Source: an uncultured Ruminococcus sp. (lineage in GTDB: Bacteria > Bacillota_A > Clostridia > Oscillospirales > Acutalibacteraceae). Taken from it: a DNA stretch of 35,619 nt. Numbering within the stretch: position 1 is the first letter of the stretch; every line of letters begins with the position of its first letter. Both the position numbers and the translations under genes were made by a program. The stretch is taken from positions 1 to 35,619 of the forward strand of contig CADBXH010000018.1 of NCBI GenBank assembly GCA_902798605.1, in the 5' to 3' direction. Below the pieces are notes generated by a model. The model ran no database searches and was not told the origin of the DNA. It worked only from the letters and a program-made list of their open reading frames with translations. Below are positions 30,287-35,619 of this stretch, one piece after another.

Positions 30287-30604
30287 TTACACCTCCGAAA
30301 TTTTTACATTTATAAATTCATTGTACTCTTTTGCAAGAGCGTTTAGGTGGAGCAGCAATCCGTTGAGGATGACCTCGGCGGCTTTTGCCCCCTGTTGTGA
30401 CAGACTTAACTTCATAAATCCGTCGTTTACGGATATTTCAGCCTCTATTTGCTGAACCTCGGTTATCGTATTTGCCGCCATATATGCCGCGGATGAGACT
30501 GCCGAACAAACGATGTCGGAGCCCTGCTCGGAAAAATCCGAATGACCGCTGATCTCATATGAGCAAATCAAACCGTCTGATACCGTAAATACCGCGTTGA
30601 TCAT
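30287..30604 (-). CDS. prp: Ribosomal-processing cysteine protease Prp
   Basis: The cysteine protease cleaves the N-terminal extension of bL27. The 105-aa protein has the catalytic His in [20 protein letters not shown] (residues 16-35) and the catalytic Cys in the same stretch (IVCSAVS). A C-terminal helix contains [16 protein letters not shown] 30604 shares one base with the rplU stop (TAATG). It sits between rplU and rpmA, the standard position. Confidence 0.95.
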   Translation of the reverse strand: MINAVFTVSDGLICSYEISGHSDFSEQGSDIVCSAVSSAAYMAANTITEVQQIEAEISVNDGFMKLSLSQQGAKAAEVILNGLLLHLNALAKEYNEFINVKISEV

Positions 30605-30909
30605 TACGCCTCGATCGAAGTGATCTTAACCTTGGTGTAAGGCTGTCTGTGACCCTTTACTCTCTTCTCGCCCTTTTTAGGCTTGTAGGTAGCAACTCTG
30701 ATCTTCTTGCCTTTACCGTTCTTTACGACCTCGCCTGTGACCTTAGCGCCTTCTACATCCTTGCCGACCTTGATTCCGTCGTCTGTGCCGAGGGCTAATA
30801 CGTCAAAGGTAACTGTCTCATCTGCTTCGGCGTTGAGCTTTTCAACAAAGATAACTTCGTCGTTTGTTACCTTGTACTGCTTTCCGCCTGTCTGAATAAC
30901 TGCGTACAT
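30604..30909 (-). CDS. rplU: Large ribosomal subunit protein bL21
   Basis: bL21 is a structural 50S protein. I use ATG 30909, giving the universal start [20 protein letters not shown] (101 aa); an ATG three codons earlier (30918) lies inside the RBS (AAGGATGGAG). The C-terminal region has [18 protein letters not shown]. It is first gene of rplU-prp-rpmA, transcribed from the consensus promoter at 31008-31035 with a structured leader. Confidence 0.97.
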   Translation of the reverse strand: MYAVIQTGGKQYKVTNDEVIFVEKLNAEADETVTFDVLALGTDDGIKVGKDVEGAKVTGEVVKNGKGKKIRVATYKPKKGEKRVKGHRQPYTKVKITSIEA

Positions 30910-30918
30910 ATTCTCCAT

Positions 30919-31006
30919 CCTTTTTAATTGGGCTCGCTATTCACGGGTGAACATCGTTCTTAAAAAAGGGCATAGCTATCCCCTGACCCGCAATATGCGG
31001 CTTATA
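30919..31006 (-). ncRNA. Structured leader of rplU (L21-leader-like)
   Basis: The 5' UTR between the promoter and rplU contains CCGCA-tat-TGCGG, a GGG..TAGCTA..CCC stem followed by TTTTTT, and a TTCAC-cc-GTGAA hairpin. Clostridial rplU operons often have an autoregulatory L21 leader at this place; I infer the same role by position and structure only. Confidence 0.5.
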
Positions 31007-31007
31007 T

Positions 31008-31035
31008 ACTATAACATAAGCGCGGTCGAATGTCA
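31008..31035 (-). promoter_or_regulatory. Sigma-A promoter of the rplU-prp-rpmA operon
   Basis: Minus strand TTGACA (31035-31030), 16-base spacer, TATAGT (31013-31008). Confidence 0.8.
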
Positions 31036-31059
31036 AGAGTTTTATTTATGGGTTAACTC

Positions 31060-31914
31060 TTATTCAATATTATTCTGCACCTTGCACGCCTTTAGGGTGT
31101 TTTTCATAAGCGTCGCTATCGTCATCGGTCCCACTCCGCCGGGTACGGGGGTTATGTAGGAGCACTTGTCCTTTACGTTCTCAAAGTCGACGTCGCCGCA
31201 GAGCTTGCCGTTTTCGTCGCGGTTCATACCGACGTCGATGACCACCGCGCCGTCCTTAACCATGTCGGCGGTGATGAACTTCGCCTTGCCTATCGCGACA
31301 ACGAGTATGTCGGCTCTGAGACAAGCCTCTTTGAGGTTCTTTGTTCTGCTGTGACAGATAGTGACGGTGCCGTTTTCGTGGAGCAGCAGCATTGACATAG
31401 GCAAGCCTACGATGTTGCTTCTGCCGACGACCACGCACTCCTTGCCCTCTATGGGGATATCATACTGGTGGAACATCTCCATGATACCCGCGGGGGTACA
31501 GGGTGAATAGTCGTATTCGCCGTAAGCCGTTCTGCCGATGTTCACGAAGTTGAACGCGTCGACGTCCTTTCTGGGGCTGATCTTCTGAACGACCTCGAGC
31601 TCGTCAAGGTGTTCGGGCAGCGGAAGCTGAACGAGGATACCGTTTACGTCGCGCTTTTCGTTGAGCTTATAGATAAGCGCGAGCAGCTCTTCCTGAGTTG
31701 TTTCGGCGGGCAGGGCATATTCCTCAGACCTGAAGCCGACAAGCTCGCACGCCTTCTTTTTGTTGTTGACATAAACCCTTGACGCCGGGTCGTCGCCGAC
31801 GATGATGACCGCCAAGCCCGGGGTCACGTTGTGGTTTTTGATGAGCTGTTCGGTCTCAAGCCTTACGCTTTCTTTTACGTTTGCCGACACCTTTTTTCCG
31901 TCGATAATTTGCAT
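31060..31914 (-). CDS. folD: FolD bifunctional methylene-THF dehydrogenase/cyclohydrolase
   Basis: The cytosolic enzyme converts 5,10-methylene-THF to 10-formyl-THF in one-carbon metabolism. The 284-aa protein has the catalytic Lys region (VYVNNKKKACELVGF, with Tyr-Lys), ILVQLPLPEHLDE, PRKDVDAFN, the NADP-binding motif VVGRSNIVGLPMSMLLL, and the C-terminal PVPGGVGPMTIATLMKNT. ATG 31914 has a strong AGGAGG RBS. That RBS and the first 19 codons lie inside the 3' end of lgt, so the genes overlap by 59 bases in different frames. Confidence 0.97.
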   Translation of the reverse strand: MQIIDGKKVSANVKESVRLETEQLIKNHNVTPGLAVIIVGDDPASRVYVNNKKKACELVGFRSEEYALPAETTQEELLALIYKLNEKRDVNGILVQLPLPEHLDELEVVQKISPRKDVDAFNFVNIGRTAYGEYDYSPCTPAGIMEMFHQYDIPIEGKECVVVGRSNIVGLPMSMLLLHENGTVTICHSRTKNLKEACLRADILVVAIGKAKFITADMVKDGAVVIDVGMNRDENGKLCGDVDFENVKDKCSYITPVPGGVGPMTIATLMKNTLKACKVQNNIE

Positions 31915-32731
31915 AGAAAGGATCCTCCTTTTTGATATTTATCAATAACATTATAATTCCGAAAACGAATAATACGGCGGACAGGAGCTGAGACACCCTG
32001 ACGTCCATTCCGAAGATTTGGAACGGAAGGTAAAGGCTGTCCGTCCTGAGCCCCTCTACAAACATACGCTCAAGGCCGTACCAGACAAGGTACATATAGA
32101 ATATCTGTCCGGCGTAGCGCTGGCGGTATTTGCCGTAGAAGTGCAGCAAAACAAAGCCGAGCAGACACCAGAGCGATTCGTACAAAAAGCAGGGATGTAC
32201 GGCTATATTGCCGGTGCCCTCGCTCATCATCGCCCACGGAAGGTCGGTGGGCGTGCCGAACGCCTCCTGGTTCATAAAGTTTCCCCAGCGGCCGATGCCC
32301 TGACCGATCAAAAATGATATCATGGTAATGTCGAGGATCGGCAAAAGCTTCATCTTCTGTATCTTTGCGACTATCAAGCCGCCCAAAAGCGCGCCGATGA
32401 TTCCGCCGTAGATAGCAAGCCCGCCCTCGTGTATCTTGATGATATTGCCGAGCTTGTCGGGAGCGAAGTAATCCTCCCAGTGGAACAGGCAAAAGTAGAG
32501 CCTTGCGCCGATTATGCCGGTCACGATACCGACCAAAACGCAGTTGAACAGCTTGTTCCACTGCACATTGTACCTCGGGGATGACTTGTAGGCGTATAAA
32601 ATGGCGAGGAACATTCCGATCATAATTATGATTCCGTACCAGTAAGCCTTAAAGCTGCCTATCTGAAAGGCTACGCGGCTGATGTCGAACTCCCAGCCGA
32701 GGTATGGGAAAACAACGTGAAAACTGTCCAT
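31856..32731 (-). CDS. lgt: Prolipoprotein diacylglyceryl transferase
   Basis: The membrane enzyme attaches diacylglycerol to the lipobox cysteine of lipoproteins, such as the amylase and lipoprotein in this window. The 291-aa protein has seven helices and the Lgt signature GQGIGRWGNFMNQEAFGTPT; other motifs are IGARLYFCLFHWEDY and GGLAIYGGIIGALLGG. The last ~20 residues are highly basic (NYRRKKGVGKRKRKRKA) and are encoded by DNA shared with folD. The start lies one base after the ymfH stop, with GGAGG inside ymfH. Confidence 0.96.
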   Translation of the reverse strand: MDSFHVVFPYLGWEFDISRVAFQIGSFKAYWYGIIIMIGMFLAILYAYKSSPRYNVQWNKLFNCVLVGIVTGIIGARLYFCLFHWEDYFAPDKLGNIIKIHEGGLAIYGGIIGALLGGLIVAKIQKMKLLPILDITMISFLIGQGIGRWGNFMNQEAFGTPTDLPWAMMSEGTGNIAVHPCFLYESLWCLLGFVLLHFYGKYRQRYAGQIFYMYLVWYGLERMFVEGLRTDSLYLPFQIFGMDVRVSQLLSAVLFVFGIIMLLINIKKEDPFYANYRRKKGVGKRKRKRKA

Positions 32732-32732
32732 G

Positions 32733-34010
32733 CTACACCTCCGTATCTTCGGGCTTGACTACCGATAGGGTACAGTTGTTTACGTCAAGCATTTTATTGA
32801 GCCTGTCGGTTACGTCCTCAAAGGTCGTATTCGCGACGGCGTCAATATATTTGAAAAGCTCCATACCGTTGAAGTGGTATGACTCGATATTGTTCGCGAT
32901 GGAGCTTACGTTATTGAGCGAAGCAATTACGTCGCCGTATGCGGATTTTTTGGCTATCTCAAACTCCTCGCGGTTCAAGCCCTCGGACTTGACCTTGGCG
33001 ATATACTGCTTTATCATCTCCGCCGCCTGCTTTGGCGCGCGGGATTCTCCGCCGAAGATGATCGAGCGGTAGCCGGGACCGCCGAAGTACTCAAATGTAA
33101 ATGAGTTGTTGATCAGGTTTTCGTCCATCAGCTTGCGGTAAAGCTCGCTTGTGGGCGAGGCCAACAGCGGAAGCAAAATATCGATTTGAGCCATCATATT
33201 TTCGGTTATAGGCTCGGTGGTCTCCTTAAAGCCGAGATTGAATATCGGAACCATTACGGGGAAGCTCTGCTCGACGTAGGGGTTGACTATCTCGCGGGGC
33301 TCGTCCTCAAAGTAATTTGTTATCTTGTGCGCTTCACAGGGCTTGAGCATTCTGTCGCAGACCGCGAGCACCTGATCTACCGTGACGTTGCCCGCCACGC
33401 AGAGCGCCATATTGTTAAGATTATAAAAAGCGTTGTAGCAGTCGTAGAGCTTTTCGGCGGTGATCTGAGCGATAGACTCGACCGTACCGGCTATATCTAT
33501 CTTGACCGGGTGGTTGTGGTACATATTCTCGAGCATATTGAACATCACGCGCCAGTCGGGAGAATCGTCGTACATCTTGATCTCCTGACCGATGATGCCC
33601 TGCTCCTTTGCCACGGTCTCGGGAGTGAAATACGGATCCTGAACAAAGTCAAGGAGTATCTCAAAGCTCTCCTCAAATTTATCGGTGCAGGAGAACAGGT
33701 AGCAGGTTTTTTCAAAGCTCGTGTAGGCGTTTGCCGACGCGCCTGTTTTTGCGTAACGCGCGAACGCGTCGCCCTCCTCGCTCTCGAACAGCTTGTGCTC
33801 GAGGTAGTGAGCGATGCCGTCGGGGACGGTTATCTTCTCTTTGCCGTCGACCGAAAAGCAGGTGTTTACGCTGCCGTAGTTAGTGCCGATTATCGCGTAG
33901 GTCGAGCGGTAGCCCTCCTTGGGGTAGACATAAATCGTGAGCCCCGAGCTGTGCTTTAGCTTAAAATAGCTGTCGTGCGCGCGTTCGGATTTGATTTCTG
34001 TAATATTCAT
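32733..34010 (-). CDS. ymfH: M16-family zinc peptidase (YmfH-like)
   Basis: The 425-aa protein is an insulinase/pitrilysin-type peptidase with the inverted zinc motif in IAHYLEHKLFE (HxxEH). The downstream glutamate region is followed by the M16 C-terminal domain (SPTSELYRKLMDENLINNSF, EYFGGPGYRSIIFGGESRAP). It is paired with the non-catalytic homologue encoded 11 bases upstream, like B. subtilis ymfF/ymfH. Recent annotation names this pair as linked to EF-P modification, which I could not verify here. I use ATG 34010 (RBS GGGGGAGAG); the GTG at 34025 overlaps the upstream stop. Confidence 0.88.
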   Translation of the reverse strand: MNITEIKSERAHDSYFKLKHSSGLTIYVYPKEGYRSTYAIIGTNYGSVNTCFSVDGKEKITVPDGIAHYLEHKLFESEEGDAFARYAKTGASANAYTSFEKTCYLFSCTDKFEESFEILLDFVQDPYFTPETVAKEQGIIGQEIKMYDDSPDWRVMFNMLENMYHNHPVKIDIAGTVESIAQITAEKLYDCYNAFYNLNNMALCVAGNVTVDQVLAVCDRMLKPCEAHKITNYFEDEPREIVNPYVEQSFPVMVPIFNLGFKETTEPITENMMAQIDILLPLLASPTSELYRKLMDENLINNSFTFEYFGGPGYRSIIFGGESRAPKQAAEMIKQYIAKVKSEGLNREEFEIAKKSAYGDVIASLNNVSSIANNIESYHFNGMELFKYIDAVANTTFEDVTDRLNKMLDVNNCTLSVVKPEDTEV

Positions 34011-34021
34011 GCTCTCCCCCC

Positions 34022-35290
34022 TCACTTGTTTTTGAGTACATATATCGTGTCTAAGCTGAGCTTGTTCGCAGCCTTGATTATCTCTTCCTTTGTGACGGCG
34101 TTTATCTCTGCCGAGCGTTCGGCGATCGACTTGAACTTGCCGTCAAAGAGCTGGGCGGAGTACCAGTTTTCGATACCGCCGACGGTGTCGTTTGAGGAGT
34201 AGAAGGCGTTTATTACAGCCATTTTTGCGGACTCGATCTCGAAGTCGGAGATCACGCCGTTCTTCATATCCTCTATCTCTTTTAGTATTCCCTGCTCCGC
34301 TTTTTCGACGTTATCGCCCTCGACGCCGCTGTCGACTATCATAATGCCCTTGTGGCGGTCAAAGCGCGAGGAGCAGTAGTAGCAGAGGCTCTGCTTTTCG
34401 CGCACGTTGCAAAAGAGCTTTGAGCTCGCCGTGCCGCCGAGCACCGCGCACATCAGGCTCGCCGCCGTGCAGTCGGTATCGTCCGAGCAAATGCCCGTCC
34501 TAAAGCCCATAACGAGCTTTGACTGCGAGACCTCCATCTCTTCAACGACTCTGTTGACCGAATCAGCCGAGCGCACAACGGCGTTGCCGATCGCTTCGGG
34601 CGCGCGGTTGATTTTTTCAAAGGTGTTTTTGAATACCGCGGCTGCCTTTTCGGGGTCGCTGTCGCCGACGTAGATTATCTCTATCGTCGCGGTCTCGAGG
34701 AGGTTTTGCCAAGTTTTATAGAGCGAGTCCGGAGTGATGGCGTTGATCTGCTCCGCCGTGCCGTAACGCTTGATGCCGAACACCTCGTTTTTGCACATAT
34801 TTTTGATAAGCTGAGAATTTGCGTAGATCCGCTTGTCGTTGAATTCGGAGTCGATGACCTCCAAAAGCTGGCGGCGCTCCTGCTCGACCTCGGATGAAAC
34901 AAACGCGCCGTTCTTTATGTTCGGACGGAAAATGACCGAGCACAGGAGTCGGGACAATTCCGCGGCGATGCTCTCGTTATCGAGCGCGTAGCGGTCGTCT
35001 ATACCCGAGGCTGAGATCGTGATGACCTGCCTGTCGCCTGCCTTGGTGACGTTCACGGTAAGATCCGCGCCGTAAAGCGAGCTTAGCTTTTTGCTCAGGG
35101 CGGTAAAGTCGGGGTATTCCTCGCACGAGCGCGATAGCACGCCTGCCAAAACCGCGTTTGCCGAGGCGGTATCTTCGCTCAAAGGCACAATGAGATTCGC
35201 CGAGATCTTCATAGTCTTAAAGCGGCTGTCGCGCACGCTGTTGAAGTATACGTTATCGGCAAGCATTTGCCTGTTGATATTGCTCATCAT
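34022..35290 (-). CDS. ymfF: M16-family peptidase-like protein without zinc site (YmfF-like)
   Basis: The 422-aa protein has the two-domain M16 fold (FKTMKISANLIVPLSEDTAS ... VLAGVLSRSCEEYPDFTALS; later LVMGFRTGIC and SSKLFCNVREKQSLCYYCSS) but no HxxEH zinc motif. It therefore probably partners YmfH rather than cutting alone, as seen for M16 heterodimers. ATG 35290 (or the next ATG) follows GGAG. Operon order is ymfF-ymfH-lgt-folD. Confidence 0.87.
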   Translation of the reverse strand: MMSNINRQMLADNVYFNSVRDSRFKTMKISANLIVPLSEDTASANAVLAGVLSRSCEEYPDFTALSKKLSSLYGADLTVNVTKAGDRQVITISASGIDDRYALDNESIAAELSRLLCSVIFRPNIKNGAFVSSEVEQERRQLLEVIDSEFNDKRIYANSQLIKNMCKNEVFGIKRYGTAEQINAITPDSLYKTWQNLLETATIEIIYVGDSDPEKAAAVFKNTFEKINRAPEAIGNAVVRSADSVNRVVEEMEVSQSKLVMGFRTGICSDDTDCTAASLMCAVLGGTASSKLFCNVREKQSLCYYCSSRFDRHKGIMIVDSGVEGDNVEKAEQGILKEIEDMKNGVISDFEIESAKMAVINAFYSSNDTVGGIENWYSAQLFDGKFKSIAERSAEINAVTKEEIIKAANKLSLDTIYVLKNK

Positions 35291-35315
35291 ATCATCTCCA
35301 ATACATATATGGTTT

Positions 35316-35324
35316 AGTATAGCA
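35316..35324 (-). promoter_or_regulatory. Extended -10 promoter element of the ymfF operon
   Basis: Minus strand TGC-TATACT gives a TGN extended -10. No good -35 is visible at 17 bases. Confidence 0.4.
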
Positions 35325-35352
35325 CATTTTGAGAATAATTAAAAGTGTTTTT

Positions 35353-35424
35353 TACATTTTAAAGCCTCTCCCATTTTTACATTTTAAAGCCTCTCCCAAC
35401 ACTTGTTTTGGGGGAGGCTTTAAA
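35353..35424. repeat. Truncated palindromic element with a tandem end duplication
   Basis: The left end TTTTAAAGCCTCTCCCA occurs twice in tandem (unit ~24 bases, including TTTACA). A single hairpin then closes with GGGGGAGGCTTTAAA. The middle of the element is absent. A TAACTC-type tract (35421-35461) follows and runs through the 3' end of tcdA. Confidence 0.75.
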
Positions 35425-35435
35425 TAACTCTTAAC

Positions 35436-35619
35436 TCATAACTCTAAACTCTTAACTCTATCCTTAACAACTTCGCCTGCGATTATCAGCCCTACTACCG
35501 GCGGGACGAAGGATATCGACGCCGGGGTGTCGCGGCGGTTGGGGTTATCGGGGTCTACCTTGCTTATCGGACGGGTCGGCTGTTCCTTTGAGTAGACGAC
35601 CTTCAGTTTTTTTATCCCG
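35436..35619 (-). CDS. tcdA: tRNA threonylcarbamoyladenosine dehydratase, C-terminal part
   Basis: The 5' part lies beyond the window. The visible 60 residues (KKLKVVYSKEQPTRPISKVD, ISFVPPVVGLIIAGEVVKDR) match the C-terminus of TcdA/YgdL, the ThiF/MoeB-like enzyme that cyclises t6A in tRNA. The last residues (RVKSLEL) are encoded by the TAACTC-type tract, so the repeat has been absorbed into the coding end. Confidence 0.8.
   Translation of the reverse strand, partial: GIKKLKVVYSKEQPTRPISKVDPDNPNRRDTPASISFVPPVVGLIIAGEVVKDRVKSLEL

Noticed and set aside
30919..31006. A metabolite riboswitch upstream of rplU
   Set aside because: The hairpins are small and the position fits a ribosomal-protein leader; no known riboswitch core was recognised.
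1..35619. CRISPR array or integron attC sites suggested by many palindromic repeats
   Set aside because: Repeats are scattered between genes at irregular distances with no spacers, no cas or integrase genes, and a two-outer-hairpin layout unlike attC.

Overview
The window looks like chromosome of an anaerobic, spore-forming gut Clostridium-class bacterium, most likely Oscillospirales/Ruminococcaceae (Ruminococcus-like). This rests on spoIVA with a DUF3794/LysM partner, secreted dockerin proteins, a secreted GH13 amylase, a reverse-type rubrerythrin, rplU-prp-rpmA with the Prp-processed L27 extension, Mini-RNase III, and ymfF/ymfH. No tRNA, rRNA, CRISPR array, prophage or transposase gene was seen.

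Layout. 1-3.4 kb: spore-coat operon (DUF3794/LysM protein, then SpoIVA), minus strand. 3.6-5.7 kb: operon of an ECF sigma factor, a membrane anti-sigma-like protein and a secreted dockerin protein. 6.1-7.8 kb: large secreted CBM9-like/cohesin-like/dockerin protein. 8.3-11.3 kb: two tiny ORFs, RluA-type pseudouridine synthase, a DUF559 nuclease gene lying inside a palindromic repeat, PgeF, and a 68-aa four-cysteine protein. 11.6-18.3 kb: a disrupted inorganic pyrophosphatase gene, Ca2+-type P-ATPase, small membrane protein, RsmA, an RsmF-like methyltransferase lacking its SAM motif I, and a LUD-domain protein. 18.6-24 kb: lipoprotein, amidase, rubrerythrin followed by a zinc-ribbon/CD225-like small-protein cluster, and an SseB-family protein. 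24.2-27.1 kb: amylase lipoprotein and a RelB/RelE-type toxin-antitoxin pair. 27.1-31 kb: YitT, Mini-RNase III, Obg, L27, Prp, L21. 31-35.6 kb: folD, lgt, ymfH, ymfF and the 3' end of tcdA.

The most striking feature is a dense family of intergenic palindromic elements (more than a dozen full, half or solo copies). Each full copy has outer hairpins (CTCCCCC..GGGGGAG), variable inner hairpins, an inner stem (GAGGGGGC..GCCCCCTC) and a conserved centre. The hairpins at equivalent positions differ in sequence between copies but always stay self-complementary. One copy carries the DUF559 nuclease gene in its central loop. A second repeat family (GTAGGGGC-type inverted repeats) and degenerate TAACTC-type tracts at gene 3' ends are also present.

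Two housekeeping genes have small deletions (pyrophosphatase frameshift with about 25 codons missing; RsmF-like enzyme missing exactly seven residues). These may be real decay or assembly/consensus errors, and only read-level data can tell.
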